From NCBI GenBank assembly GCA_019418225.1, contig DYCF01000011.1:1-64000 (forward strand): DNA of 64,000 nucleotides, written 5' to 3'. Both the position numbers and the translations under genes were made by a program. The notes beneath the pieces are model-generated. The model worked only from the letters and a program-made list of their open reading frames with translations. It was not told the origin of the DNA and ran no database searches. Source of the DNA: Clostridiales bacterium. GTDB lineage: Bacteria; Bacillota; Clostridia; Lachnospirales; Cellulosilyticaceae. Below, in pieces: positions 6,071 through 14,152 of the stretch; within the stretch, counting starts at the first letter, position 1; each line of letters begins with the position of its first letter.

Positions 6071-7540
6071 ATGAATGTTGCTTTATATATAAGAGTCTCT
6101 ACAGAGGATCAACTAGAATTCTCGCCAGATGCTCAAAAAAAGTCTTTAATAGAATATGCTAAAAAGAACAACTATCAAATAGATGAACGCTATATTTTTA
6201 TGGATGAAGGTATAAGTGGTACCTCTGCAAAACGCAGACCTGCTTTCATGAGAATGATTGCAACAGCCAAGGCCAAGCCAAAACCATTTGATGCTATACT
6301 TGTACATAAATTTGACCGTTTTGCTCGCTCTAGAGAAGATTCTGTCGTTTATAAATCCTTACTTAGGAAAGAATGTGGTATTAAAGTAATAAGCATCACA
6401 GAGCAATTAGAAGATGATAAGTTTTCTGTTATTCTTGAAGCTATGCTTGAAGCTATGGCAGAATATTATTCCCTAAACTTAGCTGATGAAGTAATGAAGG
6501 GGATGATTGAAAAAGCTCAACGTGGTGGATTACAATCAAGGCCAGTATTAGGCTATGATATTATGCATAATAAAAGACTTATAAATAAACAAGAAGCTGA
6601 CGTTGTAAAAAAAATATATGATATGTGTATCAATGGAGAATCAACTAGTACAATAGCAAAACACCTTAATAGATTAGGTTATAGAAATAAGACTGGAAAT
6701 AATTTTGATGCTAAAAGAATTAAATATATACTAGAAAATCCTGTATACATGGGTGTGAATCGTTGGAACTACTCATCTACAAAAGGTAGTAAAAAAGTTA
6801 TTAAAGAGCAAAAAGATTGGGTAATTGTAGAAAATACACATGAACCCATTATAAATAAAGACATCTGGAATAAGGCTCAAGAATCACTTAGTATGTGGCA
6901 CAAAGATATAATTATAAAAAATACAGGTTATGTACATTGGCTAGGTGGCATTCTTAGATGTTATAAGTGTGGTGCTACATTAACCTATAGGACAGCTAGA
7001 TTTACGAGAAAAGATGGAAGCATTCGTAATGCAGATGGTTATCAGTGTTGTAAGTACAAAGCAGGGTCATGCGATACAAGTAATTATCTATATGTCAAAA
7101 ACGCTGAACAACATGTCCTTAATATATTGACTGAAACATTAACCATTGTAAATGACACGGGAACATTTGATGGATTAAATATTGAATGCATCCATCAACA
7201 TGAGGATACTATGCTGTATGAAATGCAACTTGATAAGTTAAAGCATAAACTTGACCTTGCAAAGAAAGCCTATCTTAATGAAATAGATACACTTGCAGAA
7301 TATAAAGAAAATAAAATAGCTATTCAGAAAGAAATGGATGAGCTAACAAACATTATTAATAATAATATTATTGATGATAAAATAGTAAGCGAATTTAAGA
7401 CTAGGCTTGTAACTGTGATATCTATATTAGAAGACCCTAGCATAGATATTAATTCTAAAAACAAAGCGTTAAAATCTATACTAAAGTCAATTATATATAA
7501 TAAATCTGAAGAAACTTTAGTTGCCAATTTTTATATTTAA
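6071..7540 (+). CDS. Large serine recombinase (phage integrase)
   Basis: 489 residues in three parts. Residues 1-150 are the resolvase catalytic domain: ALYIRVSTEDQ with the nucleophile Ser at about residue 10, then FDRFARSRED. Residues 160-290 are the recombinase DNA-binding domain (VLGYDI...ILENPVYMGVNRWN). A zinc ribbon (CYKCGATL ... CCKYKAGSC) and a C-terminal coiled coil (residues 370-450) follow. The family cuts attP and attB and joins them directionally, with the coiled coil controlling excision. AAGGAGGGC precedes the ATG. It is the last phage gene on this side, so the attachment site should lie close to 7540, but no core can be fixed without the other prophage end. Length and motifs are complete. 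Confidence 0.92.
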   Translation: MNVALYIRVSTEDQLEFSPDAQKKSLIEYAKKNNYQIDERYIFMDEGISGTSAKRRPAFMRMIATAKAKPKPFDAILVHKFDRFARSREDSVVYKSLLRKECGIKVISITEQLEDDKFSVILEAMLEAMAEYYSLNLADEVMKGMIEKAQRGGLQSRPVLGYDIMHNKRLINKQEADVVKKIYDMCINGESTSTIAKHLNRLGYRNKTGNNFDAKRIKYILENPVYMGVNRWNYSSTKGSKKVIKEQKDWVIVENTHEPIINKDIWNKAQESLSMWHKDIIIKNTGYVHWLGGILRCYKCGATLTYRTARFTRKDGSIRNADGYQCCKYKAGSCDTSNYLYVKNAEQHVLNILTETLTIVNDTGTFDGLNIECIHQHEDTMLYEMQLDKLKHKLDLAKKAYLNEIDTLAEYKENKIAIQKEMDELTNIINNNIIDDKIVSEFKTRLVTVISILEDPSIDINSKNKALKSILKSIIYNKSEETLVANFYI

Positions 7541-7554
7541 ATTCGTTGCCTTAT

Positions 7555-7704
7555 TTAACCACTAGGTTCTCCAATAGGAGGGCACATTGCGACTGCTTCT
7601 AGGGGAGACATTTTATTTTCAGCAGGGTGACATTGGTCACAGAGTCCTGCATTAGGTCGTTGGAAAAACTTCACATCGCTATTATTGCAACAACATTTAC
7701 TCAT
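7555..7704 (-). CDS. Small Cys-rich protein at the prophage edge (49 aa)
   Basis: MSKCCCNNSDVKFFQRPNAG then LCDQCHPAENKMSPLEAVAM and CPPIGEPSG. Six cysteines in CCC, CDQC and C patterns suggest metal binding. A perfect AGGAGG lies 8 bp before the ATG. It faces the integrase gene, their stops only 14 bp apart, so it may be the first host gene beyond the prophage or a phage moron. No family recognised. Confidence 0.65.
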   Translation of the reverse strand: MSKCCCNNSDVKFFQRPNAGLCDQCHPAENKMSPLEAVAMCPPIGEPSG

Positions 7705-7872
7705 AGTTTAAACCTCCTGTATGATTCTAAAAAATGATGTGAATCATAATTTGTCGTTTCCAATACTATAATATGGAAACTAAAGTTGATTGGTGACATT
7801 TACGTATAAATTTATTTAGTTATCAATATATTTATATGAGAAGCGTTTTTTAACATAGGAGGTTTATTTTGT

Positions 7873-9081
7873 ATGCCTTTTATATTTCATAAGGACCACA
7901 CCTTTACCCTCATAGACAATCGCCCTCGTCATGGCGTATTGTGTCAGATTTGTGGGCCTAATACACCTTCAAGACCGTTTCAGCTTTATCCTGCCCCTTG
8001 TAAAGACTTTAGCGTAACTATAGATTCTTCCAATAAATTTCATATCCTCACACTTCCTAATGACACTCATTTAAACTATTTATGTTATGAAAACAATCAT
8101 TGCCTCAAAAAAACACAGGTTGTTAATGCGCCCGATAATTATACCCTCTTATCACCCTCTATTTTTATCCTTAAGGATATGCTTTATATCACCTATATTT
8201 CACTAGAAAATGCTTCTTATAATCTTGTTTATCAAAATATAGATGGTTCCTTATTTACTACCCTCTTTACAACACCCTATGAACCTTGTATGCTCAAAAG
8301 TTTTGTACAAGATGACATTGTTTATATTTTTTATATTCAACATACTGATGAAAGCTACTTATTAAAGGGATTCGATATTCATCAGGGTAAAATTAAAGAA
8401 ACCAATTATGTAAGTAGTTATACGCCTATTCTTGATTATAGTGTATGCATTTACAATGACGAAGTGCATATGACCTATATCACGGAAGTTCATGGTAAGT
8501 ATCAGCTTATTTATTATAATGGCACCAAATGTACAGCTACTTCTCTTTGTACTACTTCTACTGCTTATTCACCTATTATATTTGCTTACCTCGATCACCT
8601 TTGGATTAATGCCTATATCAATAAAGAACTTTGTACCTTTCTTTCTATAGATAACGGCCTTAGATTTAGTATGCCCACCCCTTCTTCTATTCAGGGCAAT
8701 TTTGTAAGATGCTTTTTCCATACTAGTTCCGAAAACTCCTTGCAGGCTGTCGAATGTTATGCCATTCTTAGTCCCTCGGTAAAAATTAGTACAGTCTATA
8801 TGATAGACTTTGACCACATTCACCCTGATACGCATATTCCTATTGAATTAGAACTTTATCTAGAAGGCGTTAAACTCACAAATGCTATGTTGCCATCTAT
8901 GGAAGCTGAAGGCCTAGAAGATTCACCGCCGGCTCCTCAAGCTCAACCTAATACGTCACCTAATCAGACCTCACGTCCCCCCACTGCCCCTAAACATCCT
9001 CATCAAGACCCTATTGATTCTGCTAAAAATGCCTTTATGCAACAAGAACTTACTGGCTTCGATATTGCTCCACGTATTTAA
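7873..9081 (+). CDS. Uncharacterised 402-aa protein, beta-rich with disordered Pro-rich tail
   Basis: No family I recognise. Residues 1-325 consist of repeated short strands separated by turns, with recurring 'Y-hydrophobic-Y/F' patterns (DMLYITYISLENASYN; DDIVYIFYIQHTDESY; DEVHMTYITEVHGKYQ; DHLWINAYIN). The spacing of about 45 residues suggests a beta-propeller of about six blades. Residues 350-385 are Pro/Ser/Gln-rich and probably disordered, and the protein ends in a short helix. No signal peptide or membrane segment is visible, so it is likely cytoplasmic or spore-associated. AGGAGG lies 10 bp upstream of the ATG. It is the first rightward gene past the prophage and is followed by a bidirectional terminator, so it is monocistronic. 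Confidence 0.7.
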   Translation: MPFIFHKDHTFTLIDNRPRHGVLCQICGPNTPSRPFQLYPAPCKDFSVTIDSSNKFHILTLPNDTHLNYLCYENNHCLKKTQVVNAPDNYTLLSPSIFILKDMLYITYISLENASYNLVYQNIDGSLFTTLFTTPYEPCMLKSFVQDDIVYIFYIQHTDESYLLKGFDIHQGKIKETNYVSSYTPILDYSVCIYNDEVHMTYITEVHGKYQLIYYNGTKCTATSLCTTSTAYSPIIFAYLDHLWINAYINKELCTFLSIDNGLRFSMPTPSSIQGNFVRCFFHTSSENSLQAVECYAILSPSVKISTVYMIDFDHIHPDTHIPIELELYLEGVKLTNAMLPSMEAEGLEDSPPAPQAQPNTSPNQTSRPPTAPKHPHQDPIDSAKNAFMQQELTGFDIAPRI

Positions 9082-9157
9082 TACTACAAGAGAATGCTGC
9101 AAAAACATTCCTATTTTTGAGTATAGAGAGGATGAGAAGAACAGCGCATTTATTATA

Positions 9158-9200
9158 AATAAAAGCCTACACCAAAATAACTTTGTGTAGGCTTTTATTT
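9158..9200. terminator. Bidirectional terminator
   Basis: AAAAGCCTACAC (9161-9172) pairs with GTGTAGGCTTTT (9185-9196), with A/T tracts on both sides. It serves the 7873 gene rightward and the RseC gene leftward. Confidence 0.85.
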
Positions 9201-9205
9201 ATAAA

Positions 9206-9634
9206 TTATTTTTTTATTTCTTCCTCTTTTGCTATGATGCATGGTAAATATTTTTTATACACATTTTTCTTATCACGTCTATAAATCACACCTAACATAA
9301 TGCCCATCCCACACAAAGCCGTTAAAACACAAAGTAATTCTCCCCACCAAACTGCCAAATAACTCTGCAGAATATATCCTAAGCCCAAGCCCACTATTAG
9401 CCCTATAAAAGGTAATCCATACATAATATAAGTTGCTTTTAGAAATGTTTTATTTTCTAGCGAAACTTCTACCCTATCTCCTACTTGACATCTTATAGCA
9501 CTTATACATTTAAGGCTGCAACTTTTTTTATCTGTAAGCATCTCACAAGCATGACATTCTCCACACATATCTTGCCTTTCCATTCTTACAAAAACATATT
9601 TGTTTTCTAATTTTTCAACTGTTCCTACTGGCAT
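9206..9634 (-). CDS. RseC/MucC-type membrane protein
   Basis: 142 residues. The N-terminal domain holds a cysteine cluster (MCGECHACEM, then KKSCSLKC), followed by RVEVSLENKTFLKATYIMYG and two membrane spans (residues 75-95 and 100-120). This is the SoxR-reducing-system RseC architecture, which in anaerobes often accompanies Rnf-type electron transport. No Rnf genes are near. The family role in redox signalling is known only loosely; here it is probably co-transcribed with the DHH gene 24 bp upstream. Start chosen by GGGAGG 8 bp before the ATG. Confidence 0.8.
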   Translation of the reverse strand: MPVGTVEKLENKYVFVRMERQDMCGECHACEMLTDKKSCSLKCISAIRCQVGDRVEVSLENKTFLKATYIMYGLPFIGLIVGLGLGYILQSYLAVWWGELLCVLTALCGMGIMLGVIYRRDKKNVYKKYLPCIIAKEEEIKK

Positions 9635-9658
9635 AATATATCCTCCCTGTAACTGCTA

Positions 9659-11158
9659 TTACTTTTCTTCGTATCCCCTATTAAAAAACTCTGCTTCTAC
9701 AATATAAGCATCTTGAAGGTTACTTTGGCTAACTACTATATAATCACCTTTTTTCCCATACATATAGTCCTCTCTATTCCATAAACCAAAAAGCTTCACA
9801 TCCTTTTCTAGCTGTCTTGCATAAATATAATGTGTTCCTTTTAAAAGGCATTTTTTCATCCTTTTTTCTAAAGTAATCACCTCATCTGTCAGGCGATTTC
9901 TAATGCTTGGGAAGTAATCTAGTGCTAAGTTGTAGCTTTCCTCCTTCATCGTACATGTGGCATCAAAAATCTCCTTATCCATTAGATGCACTCTTCCTTT
10001 ATAGTCTATAATCAGGTAATCTCCTTCTTCTACCCTACATGCTATATCTCCTTGTAAACTTCTAATCATAATCAAAGTATGCGGCTTAAAAATCTCTGTT
10101 AAACTTATAGCCCCCACATATACTGGTAGCTGTTTATAACATTTCATCCCACTTGTATCTACTTCCTCTTCTACAGTATCAATTACCTCAAAGCTCTCAT
10201 AATATGCTGTAAGCCTGGTTAAAAAGTATTCATCTGCATTAATGTGTTCATGTGCTTCATTAAAATATCTCTGTTTTAAGAAGCCACCTGCCTTATCGAC
10301 ATGCCCTCCACCTGTGCCTAAACCTAATGCAAGATACGATGCAAGCTCATTCGCTCTTACCTCTTTAATACAACTTCTAACAGAGTATTTGATACCATCT
10401 TCCATTTGATTATACACAATACATACGTTCACACTATCTACCTGCAAAGCTAGATCGCTGATAAATCCTAGTATATTAGGATCACACTCCTGAGCTCTTA
10501 CGATAACAAATTTATTTACTACATTATACGAATGTCTAATAAGTGCCATTCCTGCTATCTCTAATTCTCTAAGCGATAATACCGAATTCTTAAGTTGACG
10601 GATAAGTCCCTTATCAAATTGTAAAGAATCCCTCATATCCTTATCAAGAGGATAATTAATCTCAGAGAAGCCACTACTATCTGTAAAAAGCCCATAATAC
10701 AAAGCCGTCTGTAGCTCAGCTTCTTCTTGAAGCTGATATCCTTCTTTCACCAGAAGATCCCATACAATTGTAGAAGCACTCGACAAAAAGTTTCGAATAT
10801 CCATACAAAAGATATTTTCACCTTGACTCACCTCCTGTTGGTGATGATCTATAATCGCTACATGATGCGCTTCTAATTTTCTAACGTTCCCTGCACCATA
10901 TTGACAATCTACAGTTATAAGAAGTTCTGGGGGTTCAATGACTTCTACATATTCTAGCGGAATCTCTAATGCCTTTACAAACATTAAAATATTGGGCTTT
11001 GTGATTTGAAGGCGTCCACTGTATATAAGCCTTACCTTTTTATGATGTGCCGTAAAATATCTATACAATCCAAAGCCAGCGGCAATGCTATCTGGGTCCG
11101 GATTATCATGACACTGAATCACAATATCATGATATTTATTGAATGCTGAAAGCCTCAT
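9659..11158 (-). CDS. DHH-family phosphoesterase with extra C-terminal domain
   Basis: 499 residues. Residues 1-310 are a DHH/DHHA1 enzyme of the NrnA/pAp phosphatase group: HDNPDPDSIAAG (motif I), TVDCQYGAGNV (motif II), IIDHHQQ (the DHH motif, about residue 105), and GLGTGGGHVDKAGG (DHHA1 substrate loop). These proteins hydrolyse short oligonucleotides, pAp or cyclic dinucleotides using two manganese ions. Residues 330-499 are unusual: they end in a module reading YGKKGDYIVVSQSNLQDAYI, a PGDYI-type domain, so the protein is about 180 residues longer than NrnA. Substrate is unknown. GAGG lies 8 bp before the ATG. RseC follows 24 bp downstream. Confidence 0.85.
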   Translation of the reverse strand: MRLSAFNKYHDIVIQCHDNPDPDSIAAGFGLYRYFTAHHKKVRLIYSGRLQITKPNILMFVKALEIPLEYVEVIEPPELLITVDCQYGAGNVRKLEAHHVAIIDHHQQEVSQGENIFCMDIRNFLSSASTIVWDLLVKEGYQLQEEAELQTALYYGLFTDSSGFSEINYPLDKDMRDSLQFDKGLIRQLKNSVLSLRELEIAGMALIRHSYNVVNKFVIVRAQECDPNILGFISDLALQVDSVNVCIVYNQMEDGIKYSVRSCIKEVRANELASYLALGLGTGGGHVDKAGGFLKQRYFNEAHEHINADEYFLTRLTAYYESFEVIDTVEEEVDTSGMKCYKQLPVYVGAISLTEIFKPHTLIMIRSLQGDIACRVEEGDYLIIDYKGRVHLMDKEIFDATCTMKEESYNLALDYFPSIRNRLTDEVITLEKRMKKCLLKGTHYIYARQLEKDVKLFGLWNREDYMYGKKGDYIVVSQSNLQDAYIVEAEFFNRGYEEK

Positions 11159-11232
11159 ATATTAACCTCATTATTTTATATTTTCTACAGATAAGTCTAT
11201 TTCATCACATACTTGCAAATAGCTTATTTATA

Positions 11233-11366
11233 GAGAAACCACGTATAACTCTAAATTATACATCCCATAAATAGGTTTCTCCAAATGATTTCACATAGTT
11301 ATTCATATAGATTTCACATTTATAAATTTTAGTTATTCATGCTTTTTAGTCATGTGAAATCTATAT
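11233..11366 (+). promoter_or_regulatory. Structured intergenic region upstream of threonine ammonia-lyase
   Basis: Within the 384-bp gap 11159-11542 two hairpins can be drawn. One is GAGAAACC (11233-11240) with GGTTTCTC (11274-11281), nesting GTATAA/TTATAC. The other is a 15-bp perfect stem, 11305-11319 with 11352-11366, followed by TTTTT, that is terminator-like for rightward transcripts and 176 bp before the ilvA-like start. No T-box sequence is present. Attenuation is an inference; the rest of the gap is AT-rich with no gene. Confidence 0.4.
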
Positions 11367-11542
11367 TTTTATCTTATCACAAATATTTACGCTTTACGCA
11401 AAATATCTTCAATAAATATTTGCATATCTTCACACATGTATATATAATATACTTTATATTATCGAATTTTATATAAAATGATTTTGATTGTCGCATATAA
11501 CTTCATTTAAAATTATTTTATGATTATTAGGGGGTTAGTATT

Positions 11543-12754
11543 GTGTCTGAACTTTTAACTTTAAATGACGTCTTAGCGGCTAAAGAACGTATCGCGTCAA
11601 CATGCACTCAAACAAATTTAATCTATAGTTATGAATTAAGCCATGAGTTTAATAATGAAGTTTATCTCAAACCAGAAAACTTACAAGTAACAGGTGCCTT
11701 CAAGATTCGTGGCGCATTAAATAAAATCAAGAAATTAACAGATGAAGAAAAACGCAAAGGACTTATTGCTTCTTCTGCCGGTAACCATGCACAAGGTGTA
11801 GCTTATTCAGGTCATGCACTTGGTATTGATGTTACTATTGTAATGCCTGAGACAACACCTCTTATCAAAGTTCAGGCAACTAAAAACTGGGGTGCTCATG
11901 TTGTACTATCTGGTAAAATTTATGACGAAGCTTATAGTGAAGCAAAACGTTTAGAAGCGGAAAATGGCTATACATTTATCCATCCATTTGATGATGTAGA
12001 TGTTATGGCTGGTCAAGGCACCATTGCCCTTGAAGTCTTAGAAGAATTACCAGATGCCGATGTCATTTTAGTTCCTGTCGGTGGTGGCGGCTTAATTAGT
12101 GGTATTGCTGTAGCTGCTAAGTCTATTAATCCTAATATCAAAGTGATTGGTGTAGAATCTACTGGTGCTGCTGGTATGCGTCATGCGCTTGATGTAGGTC
12201 ATGTAGAACCACTTGACAAAGTAGATAGCATTGCTGATGGCGCTGCTGTTAAAGTACCAGGCGCACACACTTTTGAAATTGTTAAAAAATATGTAGATGA
12301 TATCATTACAATTGATGATGAAGACTTAATTGAATCCATCTTCCTATTAGTAGAAAAACATAAAATCGTCTCAGAAGCAACAGGTGCCCTTTCTATTGCA
12401 GCACTTAAGAAATTAAATATGCAAGGTAAAAAAGTAGTCTCTGTGATTAGCGGTGGTAATATCGATGTACTTACCATGTCTTCTTTATTAAACAGAGGTC
12501 TTCATTCTCGCGGTAGACTTTTCTGCTTCTCAGTTAAATTACAAGATACACCAGGTCAACTTGTAAAAGTTGCAAATATCCTTGCTAACCTTGGTGCTAA
12601 CGTTGTAAAACTCGACCATAACCAATTCAAAGCGCTTGACCGCTTACGTCATGTTGCTTTAGAAGTAACTGTTGAAACTAACGGACACGAACACATTGCA
12701 GAAATCAAACGTGCAATGGAAGCTGAAGGCTATGAATTAGAAATTATTTACTAA
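11543..12754 (+). CDS. ilvA: Threonine ammonia-lyase with C-terminal ACT domain
   Basis: 403 residues, GTG start with GGGGG about 8 bp upstream. PLP-dependent fold II: the PLP lysine is in TGAFKIRGALNK (residue about 58), substrate loop SAGNHAQG, and the phosphate-binding glycine loop VPVGGGGLISG. The last 75 residues (LFCFSVKLQDTPGQLVKVAN...) are an ACT-like regulatory domain. The reaction is threonine to 2-oxobutanoate plus ammonia. At 403 residues with one ACT domain it matches the shorter clostridial/Bacillus-type enzymes, which feed isoleucine synthesis or threonine catabolism; which one cannot be told here, so ilvA or tdcB would both be defensible. Monocistronic, with a strong terminator after it. 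Confidence 0.9.
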   Translation: MSELLTLNDVLAAKERIASTCTQTNLIYSYELSHEFNNEVYLKPENLQVTGAFKIRGALNKIKKLTDEEKRKGLIASSAGNHAQGVAYSGHALGIDVTIVMPETTPLIKVQATKNWGAHVVLSGKIYDEAYSEAKRLEAENGYTFIHPFDDVDVMAGQGTIALEVLEELPDADVILVPVGGGGLISGIAVAAKSINPNIKVIGVESTGAAGMRHALDVGHVEPLDKVDSIADGAAVKVPGAHTFEIVKKYVDDIITIDDEDLIESIFLLVEKHKIVSEATGALSIAALKKLNMQGKKVVSVISGGNIDVLTMSSLLNRGLHSRGRLFCFSVKLQDTPGQLVKVANILANLGANVVKLDHNQFKALDRLRHVALEVTVETNGHEHIAEIKRAMEAEGYELEIIY

Positions 12755-12759
12755 TAAAA

Positions 12760-12807
12760 AAATAAGCAGGTTATAGCGCTAAACTTAGTGCTATAACCTG
12801 CTTATTT
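12760..12807. terminator. Bidirectional terminator
   Basis: An 18-bp stem (12760-12777 with 12790-12807) containing AGCAGGTTATAGC and its complement, A-rich on one side and T-rich on the other. It ends the threonine ammonia-lyase gene and the leftward glyoxalase gene. Confidence 0.9.
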
Positions 12808-12817
12808 TTATTTGTTC

Positions 12818-13192
12818 TTATGCTCTAATAACTTCTACTTTATAACCATCTGGATCTGTTACAAAATAGTAATGTGGTTTTTCACCTGGAAGTCCTTTAA
12901 GTGGTGTTACTTCATAACCCATTTCAATATGTTTTTCTCTTGCAGCTTCTAAATCTTCTGCAGCTACTGCAATGTGGCTAAAACCATTTCCTAAATCATA
13001 TGGTTTTTCTGGGTTAAAGTTATAAGTAAGCTCTAATTCATAAATACCACTTTCATCTGATAAATAAACTAATGAAAATTCATGTTCTGGGAACTCTTTT
13101 CTTCTTGTTTCTACAAGACCAAGTGCCTCTTTGTAGAATTTTAATGATTTTTCTAAGTCCATAACTCTAATACATGTGTGAAGCATTTTCAT
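12818..13192 (-). CDS. Glyoxalase I-type VOC protein
   Basis: 124 residues: MKMLHTCIRVMDLEKSLKFY, then HIAVAAEDLEAAREK and FVTDPDGYKVEVI. These are the two beta-alpha-beta-beta-beta modules of the vicinal-oxygen-chelate fold, with the metal-ligand positions His5, Glu in the first module, His in SHIAV and Glu in YKVEVI. This fits lactoylglutathione lyase (methylglyoxal detoxification), though Firmicutes often lack glutathione, so the thiol partner is open. The start at 13192 has GGAGAG at about 10 bp; the longer frame to 13222 is not supported. Confidence 0.85.
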   Translation of the reverse strand: MKMLHTCIRVMDLEKSLKFYKEALGLVETRRKEFPEHEFSLVYLSDESGIYELELTYNFNPEKPYDLGNGFSHIAVAAEDLEAAREKHIEMGYEVTPLKGLPGEKPHYYFVTDPDGYKVEVIRA

Positions 13193-13245
13193 AATTAAAA
13201 TCTCTCCTTGTTGTTTATTCATAATGTAATTCTAGCAGAATCATT

Positions 13246-13283
13246 TTTATTATATCACAGTATGTTTATTATACCACAGCATG
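13246..13283. repeat. Two 19-bp near-identical tandem repeats
   Basis: TTTATTATATCACAGTATG is followed directly by TTTATTATACCACAGCATG (17 of 19 identical), in the gap between exonuclease III and the glyoxalase gene, upstream of the latter. Possible binding site or slippage product. Confidence 0.5.
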
Positions 13284-13317
13284 GACTATATCATAATCCC
13301 CTATACATAAACATGCT

Positions 13318-14073
13318 CTATATCTCCATCTCTAACATAACAGGACAATGGTCTGACCCCATAATCTCAGTATGAATCTGTGCGTCTTTTAAACAATCCT
13401 TTAACACCTCAGAAACTAAGAAATAGTCAATACGCCATCCTGCATTCTTCTCTCTTGCTTTAAAGCGGTATGACCACCAGCTATATACACCTTCTTTATC
13501 CTTGTAAAAATATCTAAAGGTATCAATAAAACCTGCATTTAATAGTTCGCCAAATTTACCACGTTCTTCATCACTGAAGCCTGCATTTCCGCGATTCGTC
13601 TTAGGATTTTTAAGATCAATCTCATTATGTGCCACATTTAAATCCCCGCACACTACTACTGGCTTTGTCTCTTCTAATTTTTTAAGATATGCTCTAAAGG
13701 CATCCTCCCAGCTCATACGATACGCAATTCTTGCTAGCTCGCTTTGTGAATTTGGTGTATAAACTGTAATCATAAAGAATTTTTCAAACTCTAATGTAAT
13801 GACACGCCCCTCTTTGTCATGCTCTTCAATCCCTAGCCCATAGCTTACTGAAAGTGGTTCCACTTTTGTAAAAATAGCTGTTCCTGAATAACCTTTTTTC
13901 TCTGCATAATTCCAATATTGATAATAGCCTGGTAAATCAAGCTCAATTTGCCCTGCCTGTAATTTACTTTCTTGTATGCAAAAAATATCTGCATCCACTT
14001 CTTTAAAGTAATCTAAAAAACCTTTTTGTACACAGGCTCTAAGCCCATTTACATTCCATGATATGAATTTCAT
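13318..14073 (-). CDS. exoA: Exodeoxyribonuclease III / AP endonuclease
   Basis: 251 residues, complete. Starts MKFISWNVNGLRACVQKGF, has the metal-binding Glu in FCIQESKL, GDLNVAHNEIDLKNPKTNRG with catalytic Asp/Asn, GWRIDYFLVS, and the closing SDHCPVMLE with the active-site histidine. Family: 3'-5' exonuclease and apurinic/apyrimidinic endonuclease of base excision repair. The ATG has AAAGGAG 7 bp upstream. It stands alone between the glyoxalase gene and the methionine operon, with no clear coupling to either. Confidence 0.93.
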   Translation of the reverse strand: MKFISWNVNGLRACVQKGFLDYFKEVDADIFCIQESKLQAGQIELDLPGYYQYWNYAEKKGYSGTAIFTKVEPLSVSYGLGIEEHDKEGRVITLEFEKFFMITVYTPNSQSELARIAYRMSWEDAFRAYLKKLEETKPVVVCGDLNVAHNEIDLKNPKTNRGNAGFSDEERGKFGELLNAGFIDTFRYFYKDKEGVYSWWSYRFKAREKNAGWRIDYFLVSEVLKDCLKDAQIHTEIMGSDHCPVMLEMEI

Positions 14074-14093
14074 TTCTTACTCCTTTTATTTTA

Positions 14094-14125
14094 GCTTAAT
14101 ATCTTTTTATCATACTATATTAAGC
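14094..14125. terminator. Weak terminator of methionine operon
   Basis: GCTTAATAT (14094-14102) pairs with ATATTAAGC (14117-14125) 28 bp past the stop of the methyltransferase/reductase gene. The leftward T-tract is poor, so confidence is limited. Confidence 0.45.
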
Positions 14126-14152
14126 CCAAAACGCCAAATATCTAAACCTATT

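Noticed and set aside
11159..11542. T-box riboswitch before threonine ammonia-lyase
   Set aside because: No T-box core or specifier structure is visible; only simple hairpins.
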